This document shows positions 50,769-62,427 of a stretch of 64,000 nucleotides of DNA, one piece after another; position 1 is the stretch's first letter, and every line of letters starts with the position of its first letter. The position numbers and the translations under genes are program-made. The stretch lies in NCBI GenBank assembly GCA_905250075.1, contig CAJNOP010000001.1, forward strand, positions 1,691,912 to 1,755,911, in the 5' to 3' direction. Origin of the DNA: Rotaria sp. Silwood1. Lineage: Eukaryota; Rotifera; Eurotatoria; Philodinida; Philodinidae. The notes below the pieces were generated by a model. That model had not been told where the DNA came from. It made no database searches and was given only the letters and a program-made list of their open reading frames with translations.

Positions 50769-51677
50769 ATGAAACTTTTGTGGTACTCAGCTGGTAATAT
50801 TATTTATGCATTAGGTTCATTTGGTTATCTTAGTATTAATACAGCAAATCTTATCAATCGAAATACTGTTGAATCACCAGTAACTTATATTATTTTAATT
50901 ATTTTAGCTATAGTTTTTGTTATTGATGCTATACTTTATACAATAGATTGGTTTGAACAGCGTACAACAAAAACACGACGAGAATTAATTGCTTGCATAC
51001 TTAATGTTATTGGTAGTATATTATATTTAATAGGAGCAACAGTTTTTAAAAATAATAAAACATCTACAAATGAATCTGTTAATTTAAGTGATATACCAGC
51101 ATTTGTATTTAATATTGTTGGTATGTTAGCATTTCTTGCTGAATCTATTCTTGATTTTTTTGCACCACGAGTGTCTAAAGAAACATCAAAATGTTCAGTA
51201 GAATTTTTTGCACATCTACTTAATCTTATTGGTAATATATCTTATTTAGTTGCACATATTATTCAACCAATTATATCATTTATTGCAACTTTTACAACAG
51301 AATATGTAAATAGAATTACTGATATTATTTATATTATTATTCGTCCAATTCAAATGGCTGGTGATATTATTTATATAATTGATGCTATACTTTATATTAT
51401 TGTTTGGATTAAAGCAAATGAAAATATGAGAAGAATTGGTACTACATCGGTAGAACGTGCTAATACAAAAATAAATGAAATTGCTAAAATAAATAAAACA
51501 AATGTAACAAAATCAGAGCAACTACCAGAACCAATAATTGATAATAATAATAATAATAATCAATTTGAATCAAAACCTCAAACAATAGAAATAATATCTA
51601 AACAAATACCAGAAACAGTTATTGAAGAAGTAAAACCTTCAATAGAAAATTCACTTGAAATGGAAACCATAACGTAG
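50769..51677 (+). CDS. Multi-pass membrane protein with internal repeats, family unknown
   Basis: Intronless 302-aa ORF. About six hydrophobic segments: residues 5-28, 38-61, 72-94, 109-132, 145-175 and 188-217. A charged, Asn-rich cytosolic-type C-terminal tail of about 80 residues follows. Related units recur: LNVIGSILYLIGA, FNIVGMLAFLAES and LNLIGNISYLVAH, and also VIDAILYTIDW and IIDAILYIIVW. This indicates internal duplication of a helix pair. It lacks recognisable channel, transporter or receptor signatures. The start MKLLWYSAGNIIYALG is the first ATG in the frame. The lack of introns in a neighbourhood of multi-exon genes could reflect retroposition or a naturally single-exon family. 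Confidence 0.75.
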   Translation: MKLLWYSAGNIIYALGSFGYLSINTANLINRNTVESPVTYIILIILAIVFVIDAILYTIDWFEQRTTKTRRELIACILNVIGSILYLIGATVFKNNKTSTNESVNLSDIPAFVFNIVGMLAFLAESILDFFAPRVSKETSKCSVEFFAHLLNLIGNISYLVAHIIQPIISFIATFTTEYVNRITDIIYIIIRPIQMAGDIIYIIDAILYIIVWIKANENMRRIGTTSVERANTKINEIAKINKTNVTKSEQLPEPIIDNNNNNNQFESKPQTIEIISKQIPETVIEEVKPSIENSLEMETIT

Positions 51678-54600
51678 GATTTTCATTTTTCTAAGTTAAT
51701 ATTTTTTTTTTTCATTTTATAAATTTTTGATAATAGTGTATAAGAAGTTATTTTTATTGGAGAAGAAAAATTATTTATTAAGAAAAAAACAAGAATATTA
51801 ATATTAATGTTTACATCGAGATTTGGTCTAAGATTATAAAGAAAAAGGAATATAGCAAGACATTTAAAAGAGGCAAAATAAAATGCAGCATTATTTCTAT
51901 GGCTAGACACAACATTATGTAGGAACAATTTATCAAAAACGTGTATCTATGTTTAAAAATTTCAGTTAAAATCAAGTGATCTGTATTTAGTGTTATTCAA
52001 TAAGTACCGTAGAATCATTTTCAATTATATGTATGAATGAGGACAACAAACATTATTTTCGCCTACAGGAAGAAAGAAAAATCTACCAAATCATCAAAAT
52101 AGTTGATATCCTTATAACTTTATAATTGAAATGCTTCATCTTACATTCAAAACAAGAGATTTTATATCAGTATAATGATAACCTAAATAAACTCTGGTTA
52201 AACGTTATATCATATTTATTAATCATTTGTACGATAAACAATAATACTACAAATAAACTATGGTTTTTTTTTCGTACTCTGTATGATTTTAGCTCGTATG
52301 CATCGATTTTATGGATTTTATGCGAATATAAATATATACGTACAGTTTTGTAAAAAAAAAAAAAAAAGAAAAAGAAAATAAAAGCTACACATATTAAAAG
52401 TTATTCATATTTTGATAACAAACTGAGTCATTTAACCACAAGGATATACCTAATTTGTCTATCATATTAACAATTGGTATGTGATACTATTGAATTAATT
52501 TTTTATGATTTTTTTTTTCAGGTGCTCAATCTTCTTTTTCTTTTCCCTGAATAAAATGAAATAATCGTATTTATATTCAGTTTTTTTTTGACAGTGTTAA
52601 ACATTACTATCTTATTCATCTAGATATCAATCATAACACGTATAAACTCAAAGAAGTTTATCTGTGTGCATATCGCTGTATGCTTTTTTCTATCGCGCAA
52701 TCAATAGCTTTGGATAAAAAACGATTTAGTGTCATTATAAAAATGCATACGACAGATATTCATTACAGATATATTCAACTGATTTATTGGTTTCTAAAAC
52801 AACAATTCAGGTTTTTTTTTGTTTTTTTTTATTATGTATCAAATAATAAATTGAGCTAGAAACAATCTAATTATATGCAATCTATGATATTTAGTGTACT
52901 GATATTATGTGTAAAACAGTATATTAAAAGTCAATCATTTTAGTGAGTTGAATAATATGCTGAATATTTTGTTGAACACGAAAATAAAATTTTTCTCGGA
53001 AGTTTTTAAATAATAAAATAAAGTGTGTTCGACTCTTTAGTCTTTTTTCAATCAAACAATAACGTCATCATTGAATGTGGCAGTTTCGAGAAGTGTTGTT
53101 CAAGTGACTTGACTACTCTTTCCTTCCCTCTCTTTCGCTCTCTCTTTTATGTATATATAGGTCTTCTCATTTATTTGTCATATCACTCTAAAGAAATCGC
53201 ATTCTCTCTCTTCTTCATTCACTTTCCCTCTTCAATAATATATACACAAATGTACACGATCTACTTTCTCTCTATGTAACTGTATGTGTATGTCTTTATA
53301 ACAACGAAATGTGTGTATATGCACATATAGTTTCTTAATATTCGATCACAATCATCATCGATCATAAATTTTTTTTTTTTCTTCTCCATCTACATTTATA
53401 TTACAAAAGAAAGAAAAAAACCATGAGTTGTCTACTATATTCGCTCAATACAAACCTGTAATCAGACATCCGGTTTTAATGTCTTTTCTTTTTTTCTCTT
53501 GTGCTGGTGCGCTTTCTAATCGATCACACGCGTATACCATATGTATGCTGTCTAATACTTGTTAGATTGTATGATTTAGTAAGAAAATAATAGAAGATAT
53601 TAGCAAACCCTTGGAAACACCTGTTTATTTATTTCAAGACGATCTTTCTTTTTATATTTCAGTATACGCATGGAGAAAGAGCACCATATGTATATTTTAC
53701 ATACAGGTTAAGAAAAACTAAATAATTGTTTGTTGACATTAAAAAAAAAAAATGCAATAAATTTTTGCTTTAGTATTTAGAATTCTTTATTGTATAAAAA
53801 AAGCAGATCTGTTTTCTATTTTTTTTATTCTAATCCTTGTCAATAACTAGAGTCTGTTGTTTAGTTGATTTCTATTGCAGCTGCTGACGCTTACTGTTTG
53901 TGCCTCGAGAGTGTGACATTTGTAATCTATCCTTTGACTATTTCTGATTGCTTGCCACACCAATACTAGTAACAACACGGAGTCAACATAGATTAGCTTT
54001 GTTATCTCTTTGTCTATATGTGCATCTATCTACGACCAATAGATCGTGGAAAAATAGTGTGTCTAAGTACTCGTTGTCCAGATTGATGGACTTTTATCTA
54101 TTAACTCATTTTTTGTTTTTGTATCGCTTCGTTATTTTGTCTTCGACAACATTTGCTAGCGATACTGATGGATAAAAGATAGATTGAGATCTGGACGCCT
54201 TTTACTAAGTGCGGATACCGATGGTGATGATGTGACACGCTTCGCTGTTATCTGTCTTAACATTGCATATACGCTAATTGTCAATGAGAAGAGCACGAGC
54301 ATGCATCCATTTGTGTGTATGCGTGCATTAAATATGTATTACGAGAAGGAAAAGAAAAAGAAGGTTCGGATTTCTTCATTGATTTATGCTCAGTGGTTAC
54401 AGAATAGGATTTGAATGACAAAAATCAACAATGTAATTAGAGATCTTGCTTATTTATCATTTATTTTTGACACGTAGACAAAAAAAGGTAAAGAAGAGCA
54501 AAACACCTTGAAAATTTATGTAAAATAATGATGGTGATGTGATCAGTAAATCAATTTACAGCGTATGTATGTCATATTCCGAAACAAAGAAGTGTTATGC

Positions 54601-55457
54601 ATTTGGAATTCTTTCAGGTGGCATATAAGATCGTATACTAATACTAAGTCATATAGTTAGATATTATTTATCTATTGTCTTTTGTTGTTTATCTCTCATT
54701 GTTAATGTTATGTTTATGTCTGATTATTGCTTTCTTTCGTACCATTCACCACAGGGACCGTTTTCTTTTCTGTTCACCAGTTCCTTTTTCTTTCTTTCTT
54801 TGTTTTTCGTGTATTGTTGATTGAGTTTCGCTTGCATTTCTCTTTTTTTTTTATAGTCAAACCAAGCACATACGTATATACATAGACATATGAAAAGGCA
54901 CTTATTGGAGATGTTTGCTGGAGGGCTTGAGAAAAGAATGAGTACGCACGAGAACAGAAAATATCTACATCTTCTTCTTCTCTTGACTTCCTTTTTGATA
55001 GTGTTGTATGATGCAGAACATATACATCAATGAGTTATGCATTATATTAATGCAAAGAGCGAAAAGAGTGTATCACTCGTTTTTTCATAAATACATATGT
55101 ATACACTTGTGTCTCTCTCCCTCTCTCCTTCTCTCTTTTTTTTTTCATTTTACGGTCTAATTGCAAAAAAAAAACAGCAAGTTAATAAATCAGGTGAGGA
55201 GTCATAGACGCGATTTGTTAATTAAATTTATTTATGTGATGTGTCAAAGTAAACTGTGTTGGTTAGAAAAGAAAAAAGCATCATTTATAAAGTATTTATC
55301 ATATATGAAAGTATTTTTCGAGAAAAGAAACATTATAGGATTCACCTAACATCTATTATAAATTATTTCATATATTGGTTGTCAATATCTTTTCTATGAT
55401 TGAAACTTGTTGATAATATTGTTATTGAAGATATATTTTGAAGATTACAACAGAAAT
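51678..55457. other. Large intergenic region
   Basis: 3.8 kb with no supported gene. A poly-A run lies near 52351-52365; CT-rich and TC-rich tracts lie near 53119-53222 and 55110-55138. ORFs at 53025-53279, 53948-54414 and 55161-55349 have no domain and noncoding composition. The distal part must contain the collagen-olfactomedin gene promoter. No RNA gene recognised. Confidence 0.55.
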
Positions 55458-57571
55458 ATGCCAACAGAAAAATCAATACATACTACACGTTACGATACAT
55501 CATCACGGCTTCATATTATTGTTTTATATTTACTTATTGCTAGTCTTACAATAGCATGGGGAATTTATTTTGTTCATTTTTCTCGTAATGTTCAAAATCA
55601 TATGGAATCAACTTACGCTGAATTAAGTCTTATCAAAGAACGATTAGAAGTACTTGAATCAACACAAATAACAGTTTCAACAAATATAAATGGATTTGAT
55701 GCATTACGTCGTCAATCAAGACATACTCGTATAAGAACTAAATCAAGCCATCATAAACAGCTGCAACAAAAACAAAAGCAAGATCAACAAAACGAACATG
55801 AAGAACAACAAAACTCGGATCTACTTGTTGGTTCAATTCATTTTAAAGTACCGGTAAGAAGCAATAATTGATTATTAAGACAATATTTGCGAATTAATTA
55901 TAGCCAGTAGCAATGACAACATTTTGTGTAAAATCAGTTGATCATTGTAAAAAGTTAGTTACGGAAAATGAAGGTAAATTATATGAAATACTTTCTTCCT
56001 TATATATCTATATATATATATATATATATTTAACTTTCTTTGAGAATTACGAGGTCCGAAAGGTGAACAAGGACCACGCGGTTATACAGGTTTGCCTGGT
56101 ATGTCTGGTCTTATGGGACCGCAAGGACCACCAGGTAAGATAATTAAAAAAAAATTAAATCTGTACAATTGTAAATGTGTATCAAAGGACCACCAGGTCC
56201 AATTGGTTTTACTGGACCAGCGGGTCCTCCAGGACCTAAAGGCGATCGAGGTGAATCCATTCGAGGTGAACAAGGTATGTTGCTCAAAGAGAAAAGAAAA
56301 CAAAAATACTTACCAACTATTGATTTTTTAAGGTCTTTCGGGTCCAATGGGCCCACCAGGATTTCCAGGTCCACGTGGTGAGATGGGTCTTCGAGGTCCA
56401 CCGGTAGGTTTAATTACAAAAATTGTTTTTGTTTAATATAGATTTTCATATAACTAGAGCGTCTGTACATGTCCTTCGGCAACATTATCTTTTCAACCAT
56501 CAGCATCATCTTCATTACCATTTTCACCAGGTTCATCAAGTTCAGATCAAAAACAAGGTTTGTATATAGTTTCTCAAATAGATCATTAATTATTTACAAA
56601 TTTTATTTTTTAATATCAGATTCTTCACGACGTGATGGTAAGTTATATTGAAAGAAACATAAACAAAAATTCATTAGTTTCTTATTTTTTTTTCTCTGAA
56701 AATAAAATCAGCCGTTCTTAGTCGTGCACAACGTAAGTTATAAATAATCAAATTTTTATGTAGGATTATTGAAAAAGTGAATTTATCTTGTTAAGGATGT
56801 GTATTTTCATTTATTGGTACACCTGTGCTTCTTAAAGAAGATAATTTTACATTTGGCGCTTGGTTTAAAGATCCAATGCCTAAAACTGCAAATGGTGCTC
56901 AAAAAGTTTATGTTACACGACATGTTACTGGTACACTTTTATATGAATATAATAGTGAAGCGGATTTAATTAATGATACACCTAATCGTATTATAACATT
57001 ACCATATCCATATTCAGGCGTTAATCATGTTGTTTATCAAGGAAGTTTTATTTATAATGTTCAATATAAAAATACAATTATACGTATTGATCTTGTTTCG
57101 GAAACAGAAGCGCAAAGTGTTGAAATACCTGCCAGTCGTGAACCTCTATATAATACACCACAATCAAGTTGGTATGATTTTTCAATAGATGAAAATGGTC
57201 TATGGTTATTATATCGTCAACAACATACAAGAAATTTTATAGCCGCTAAAATTAATCCTGATACATTAGATACACAAAAAATGTGGATATTGCCATATAA
57301 TCCATCAAGTTTAAGTCAAGGGTTTATTGCATATGGCGTTTTCTATGGTGTACAACATTACAATAAACAACATTCTTATATTGATACTGTTTATGATATT
57401 TATTCAAATTTAGCATTTACAACAATGAAAATACAATTTTCTGTACCATTTCAATTTTTAGTTCAATTAACATATAATCCATATGAAGGAAAAATATTTG
57501 CTTGGGATAATAAACATTTACTTTATTATGTTTATAATGTTCAACGTGACAAAACTTTTAAATGTTCATAA
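55458..57571 (+). CDS. Collagen-olfactomedin transmembrane protein (gliomedin / UNC-122 type)
   Basis: Nine exons: 55458-55853, 55904-55973, 56045-56134, 56188-56274, 56333-56403, 56458-56557, 56620-56637, 56712-56732 and 56796-57571; 542 aa. A short cytosolic N-terminus and one span (about 18-40, LHIIVLYLLIASLTIAWGIY) make a type II membrane protein. A coiled-coil stalk (about 45-75) and a Gln-rich basic stretch with Arg-rich sites (RRQSRHTRIR) that could be cut by furin-like proteases follow. Collagen Gly-X-Y repeats occupy about 157-238, then a Ser-rich linker and an olfactomedin domain (285-542) with RCVFSFIGTPVLL, NHVVYQGSFIYN, SSWYDFSIDENGLWLLY and LTYNPYEGKIFAWDNKHLLYY. This order is that of vertebrate gliomedin, which clusters nodal sodium channels, and nematode UNC-122. 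The collagen exons are short (71-90 bp) and mostly split Gly codons. Exon 3 could alternatively start at 56054. Two exons are only 18 and 21 bp. Confidence 0.9.
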
Positions 57572-58495
57572 TAATGATTAACATCAATGTCCGGTGATGA
57601 TTAGAACCAAAAAAACAAAACAAAACGAAAACAGTATCGACATTTTAGTTTATTTTCTCATTTGTTTTTCTCAGGTGTATGCTTATTCGTATTTGATCAT
57701 TATTAAAACAAAGCCTTTTATCCTGTTTTTTTTTTTCTTTTTCATTTTTTTTTGCTAAGTATAAATAAAAGAAGTTTGTATGTTTGTCTAGCTTTTATCT
57801 CCTTTCCTTTTCTTGATATTACCGCTATTGTCACGGATGAGGGCAAGGTTATGATGAATATGCACATGAACTTGAAGTAGTGATAGAAAAACCTTCAACA
57901 TAAAGGTATAAGATACGGTAATATATTTCAACTGATCACAATCTTATGTTGAAGGTTTCTTTTTTGGTTCTTATCGATATCGACGAATATTTGGTGACTT
58001 AGATAATGTTTTAGAGTATATCAATAGAGTCATACATATACGACATATAGCAACAATACCAATCACATAAACATTGATTAGAAACAAATTAGCAGAGATA
58101 CATTCAAGTAAACAGGACATTTTTACTAACTGGCATTTTAATCAAGGACAGGTACCAATTTTATTGAACCAATATATACTGTCTCGCCTTCATTTTTCTT
58201 TGTATGTATATGAGTATGTATATGAGAAATCAATGATGCAAATCGATGCCTTCTTTCTTTTATTCATGTTAGGTGTGCAATTTTTTTCTTGTCAGTTTTT
58301 ATGTTTCGTTCATATGGCAATAATGATTATAAGAGAAGCGTACACTTAAATTGTCAATTATTTCAGTAATTCAAAATTTGGTCATCTCCTTGCGTCTGGC
58401 TACACACATTAAAAAACAAGACATATTGCTATTGTCCCTTGGTGTATATAGATTCAAGTGACGCTTGAAATACGAGGGTCATTCCTTGTTCTTTG
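57572..58495. other. Intergenic spacer with a hairpin
   Basis: 924 bp; probable polyadenylation signal AATAAA near 57764. Contains the inverted repeat listed separately. The ORF at 58074-58349 looks noncoding. Confidence 0.55.
57890..57957. repeat. Perfect 14-bp inverted repeat (hairpin)
   Basis: AACCTTCAACATAA at 57890-57903 and its exact complement at 57944-57957, separated by 40 bp. It lies about 320 bp after the olfactomedin gene stop. Could be a remnant of a small foldback element or a stem in RNA; not a recognised terminator type for polymerase II. Confidence 0.7.
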
Positions 58496-58502
58496 TATAA
58501 AT
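58496..58502 (+). promoter_or_regulatory. TATA-like box of the VPVP-repeat gene
   Basis: TATAAAT, 52 bp ahead of the start codon at 58554. The spacing is the same as at the 6243 gene, so a very short leader is likely. Confidence 0.5.
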
Positions 58503-58553
58503 TTATCTTAATTTAAACGTCGACTCAATTATCTTTAAAAAGAAACATTCCAA

Positions 58554-59755
58554 ATGTTCGGCAGCGCATATCCATGTTCATTTCCAATATGTCCACAACC
58601 AATCATGTGCCCATATGATGTACCTGTTCCACAGCCTTTTCCTTGTCCTGTTCCTGTACCACAACCTTTTCTTCAAAATATAATACAACCTGTTGATGTG
58701 CCCATTCCACATACAATTCAGCCTGTCATCATACCGAAACCAGTTTGTGTACCTTTTCCTAGGCCAGTACCAGTACCCGTAGACCGTCCATATGCTGTAC
58801 AGGTTCCACAGCCTGTGCCTATACCGGTACCAGTAGAACGTCAATGTCCTGTACCTGTTCCAAGGCCTGTACCAGTTCCGGTTGAAACTCCATGCCCGGT
58901 ACCTGTCCCAGTTTGTGTACCAGTTCCACAACCATGTCCGATAGCTCAGCCTATCATAGTACGAGAGCCAGTATGTGTTCCTGTACCAGTACCAATACCT
59001 ATGCAAACACCTCAACAATATCAATACAGAGTGCAAGAGGTATGTAAGAAGTACATTTTATATTAAAACTCCATATGTGTATATATATATATACGAATCT
59101 CTTCATTACCAATCTCTTTTTCCTTGCAGTATTATGCTCCACCTCCATATTGTTGTCCAGAAGAATATTGTGTTGACGAACCTATATGTATAAAACGTCG
59201 TCATCGACGACGACGACGATGTAGATCAGTTACACCGCCTCCATTACCACCAATCATTATTCCCATTCCAATACCAGAACCAACACCTCCACCACTTCAA
59301 GTAACTGAATATGTTCAAGACATTTATCCACCAGCACAAGTTTATACTGATCAAGTTGCTGTAGTATGTTTATTAATACTATATCTTTTTTGTTAAGTGT
59401 TAATTCAATATTTAATGTTTATCTAAAGGGTTACGTTGCTCAAAATACAGTATGTCAACAACCTTGTCAAATTCAAAAAACAGAATCACTTAATTGCCAG
59501 CCAGCAGTTATTTTACCACCATCATCTCCCTGTATACAACCACAACAACAATTCATTCAACAAGTACCAAGCGGTCAATGTGTTCAACAACAAATCATGC
59601 AACAATTACCGACTGGTCAATGTGTTGAACGACCACTTTGCGTTGGTGGTGGTGGCACTCAAACTATTATGGCATCACAACAACCTTTTGTTTCTCCATC
59701 GAATTCAATTGGTTTGATAAATTCTTGTTCGTCTGGTACAAAATGGATTTCTTAA
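58554..59755 (+). CDS. Val-Pro/Cys repeat protein (VPVP scaffold-like)
   Basis: Three exons: 58554-59039, 59130-59363 and 59429-59755, phase 0 at both joins, giving 348 aa. Residues 20-160 are dense repeats of the type PVPVPxPxPVPVExxCP, with Cys recurring at intervals. Exon 2 adds CCPEEYCVDEPICIKRRHRRRRRCR and a proline-rich stretch. Exon 3 is Gln/Cys-rich with a duplicated unit (QQVPSGQCVQQ, QQLPTGQCVER). No clear signal peptide or membrane span. Val/Pro repeats of this sort occur in articulins and alveolins (membrane-skeleton proteins) and in insoluble structural or egg-coat proteins; homology is not shown here. Cys spacing suggests disulfide or metal cross-linking. The gene ends only 74 bp from the stop of the opposite-strand gene at 59830. 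Confidence 0.8.
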
Positions 59756-59829
59756 ACATTATTTTCATTCTTTTGCTCATTATTATGAACAACCGAAAGA
59801 AAAAAAAAAGACTACAGAAAAAAATAAAT

Positions 59830-60512
59830 TTAAAATGGCATTTTAGGTAAATAAAATCGTGGAATAACTTCAGGATAAGCTTTATCATTGAATGTTGGTA
59901 CTAAATTAAAAGACAAAAGAAAAAGAGAATTTATTTATTAAAGACAGTTATTAAATTCTCTAATATGTAATTTACTTACCGGCACCTCTCGGTGGATATT
60001 GCTTCGGTGTATAAGCATAACGACCTAATCGATTTTGTTCAATATGTTTTAAATGTTGTATACTTTTCAATTTTGGATTTTTAAATTCATGTTGCATTTC
60101 CGTTTCAATTACATTATCACGTATTCGTCGACGACCCGTTGCTAATATTAATATAATTTAAAAATAAATTTCTTATCTATAGATAATATTAATTAATAAA
60201 TATTACAAAAAGAAAAGAATTTTCGCATCAATATTAAAAATGGTCTTTACATTTGAATAGTCTAGATCAATAAAAGAAAAAAAATCAAGTTTACTTACTT
60301 AATAAATCAAGAAGTGCTAATTCATCACGAATAAAACCTGTTGTCCAATTTTCTTTTACTTAAATAAAAAAAAACAAACAAAGTTACAATATATTTAAGC
60401 AAGAAAAAAATCTATCAATATATTAATTGCTATTCATACATGAACGATGGAGATGTTCGACGGTTCGTTTTTGCTTATCATCTTTCGTGTTTGGCTGATT
60501 AAGATCAGTCAT
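59830..60512 (-). CDS. 121-aa basic orphan protein
   Basis: Four minus-strand exons: 60512-60440, 60358-60299, 60141-59980 and 59900-59830. The protein is hydrophilic and basic, without signal or membrane segment. It has helix-like QKRTVEHLHRSLKENWTTGF and IRDELALLDLL, a basic TTGRRRIRDNVIETEMQHEF, and a proline/aromatic C-terminus (RYAYTPKQYPPRGA ... AYPEVIPRFYLPKMPF). Small proteins of this shape, basic with Tyr/Pro-rich ends, are common among axonemal microtubule-associated proteins, but I do not recognise a family. The ATG at 60512 is the first in frame; sequence upstream lacks another ATG. It converges tail-to-tail with the VPVP-repeat gene. Confidence 0.7.
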
Positions 60513-61574
60513 ATTTGTTATTAATAATCGTGCTACACACAAGTATGTCTGTAGTCTATCAAAATGAAGTTTCTTTTTTGTTTCAATTCTGGCGTATAGA
60601 AACAAGAAAAAAATAATAATAATTCCATTAAAATATCAAAGTTCTGCTTTTTTTTCGTTCTCAATGAACCATTTGTTATTTTTGTTTTGTTACTCTTGAG
60701 TACATTTTCATTGGCAATCACAGAAAATGTTATCGTGTTGATTGATGAAAAAAGGTTTTCTTTTGTTTTTATTTCACATTTGACAACTATTTGAGAATAG
60801 AACTGCATATTTTCATAAGTAGCAACAATTTTCTTAAATTAATCGATTAAAAAAGCGAATGGAAGATACTATATTACATCACTATGAGTATTGACATTAT
60901 TCTTTAAATTTATGATTGATAAATAATTTAAGATAAGAGATCAAATTCTTTTAAAATCTTATTAATCCGATAGTATTTTACACAGACAAATTTATTTTCA
61001 ACTGATTTATTCGAATTCTTGGTTTTTATTGATGAGAAAAGTAACACTACTATGTCTGGCTACTGTTAGTATGCGCTTCGGCGGATTGCCAATATTTTTT
61101 TTTCTCTTAGTAGATTATCAACCTAAACGCATAGCTATGACATGACATCAAACAAATGGTAAAAAAAAGAAATAAATAAGTAGAAGTTGTCCTAAGAAGG
61201 AGAATGGAACGAAAGAAAGTATAAAATAGAAATGCTTTCACGTTCGCATGTGTGTGTAACCATTCCTTATGGTAGCAGTATGCTTCCATTCCTATGTGTG
61301 TGTCTCTTTCTCTCAGTCTCTCTTTTATAGTGAACATGTGTTGCAAGTAATCATCATGCGAATAGACTAGTCAGTGATGACGGCTGTTGTATATGTGGGT
61401 GTTGAATGCTAAGAAAGTGGTAAAGAAAGAATAAAGAAAACAGTAGCAAGAACAGAAGCAGGCGGCAATAGGGATGTAACAGAAGAGACAAAAGAAATGT
61501 GTATGTGCTCTAACACAATCTGTTAAGACACACACCCGGTCGAACTTCCGTTCTATTTCTTTCAATTATTGATC
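60513..61574. other. Divergent intergenic region between the 121-aa orphan and the bHLH gene
   Basis: 1.06 kb between start codons pointing apart. T/A-rich with CT-rich stretches near 61306-61326. ORFs on the minus strand (60533-60808, 61107-61346, 61371-61565) are noncoding in composition. No promoter element clear enough to call. Confidence 0.5.
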
Positions 61575-62427
61575 ATGCTTTGCAAGTAAAAAAAAAACGG
61601 CACTGACAAATTTCAACTATCGTACTATCAATGTCATAAATAGAGCTAATAACAAAAAAAAATGAATAAGTAAGCCATATAATCTAACTTAAATTGAAAA
61701 GGAAACAGAACAAAAAAAAGAACAAAAATCCCTTAATACTTTGATTTTTCTCTTTCGTTTTTACAGCTCATCAACGGTAAAATTAGAACCGATCGAATTT
61801 GATAACCATCGTATTGTTGATAACACAACAAACCTTACAGTAGCATCTATGCCACATTCGAATCGAATGAAAAGATCTCGTAAAGCAGCTCATCCATCAA
61901 AAACTATTAAGCCATCAATACAAACATCTTATCTTAATCAAATAACAACGGATACATCATATATACAAGTCGAAGAACCATCTACTTTTATAATGACTTC
62001 TACCGATGATGAATTATCTAACTTACCACAATTTGATCAAACAGATGAACAAGAAAACAATGATGAAAGTTATATTGATATGAATGAAGAATCTTCTATT
62101 AGACATAACCATCAACATCATATATCATCAAAACGACCACGTTTAAGTCACAATAAACGTTTAGAAGCTAATGCACGTGAACGTGAACGTGTACATAATT
62201 TAACAGCAGCATTTGAAGCATTAAGACAAGTTATACCTATGTATGGTGATCAACCAAAATTAAGTCGATTATCAATATTACGTATAGCTTGTTCATATGT
62301 ACATGTTCTTGGTGCATTAAATCAAATTGATTTTAGTCAAGGACAAAATGCCTATACATTAAACGAATCTTTTCATATGCTTTCATGTACAATTCTAAAT
62401 GAACTTAAGCGAAAAAAGAATAACTAA
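61575..62427 (+). CDS. bHLH transcription factor, ATOH8/Net type
   Basis: Two exons: a proposed 11-bp first coding exon 61575-61585 (ATGCTTTGCAA) and 61767-62427, giving 223 aa. Residues about 134-190 are the bHLH domain: basic region RLEANARERERVHNL, helix 1 TAAFEALRQVIPMY, loop GDQPKLS, helix 2 RLSILRIACSYVHVLGAL. The ANARER, AAFEALR, KLS, LxILRIAC and YVxxL pattern matches vertebrate ATOH8 and Drosophila Net. The C-terminal FHMLSCTILNELKRKKN resembles the ATOH8 tail (FSECVQRCTRTL...KKRK). The basic-region Glu that contacts E-boxes is present, so it should bind DNA, probably with an E protein, in the nucleus. The N-terminal half is Ser/Thr/acidic and unstructured. The first exon is inferred: its phase fits, but another 5' exon is possible, or the in-frame ATG in exon 2 at 61849 could be used. 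Confidence 0.88.

Noticed and set aside
52000-55450. CRISPR-like or tandem arrays in the large intergenic region
   Set aside because: Only mono- and dinucleotide tracts are present, with no regular repeat-spacer structure; the genome is eukaryotic.
56082-56401. Minus-strand ORFs with Gly-X-Y-like PGGPxGP repeats
   Set aside because: Antisense of collagen repeats often reads as collagen-like; the plus-strand frame joins to the olfactomedin exon.
58578-59036. 152-codon minus-strand ORF rich in Tyr/Trp/Arg
   Set aside because: It is the antisense shadow of the Val-Pro repeats; real splice sites and codon use support the plus strand.
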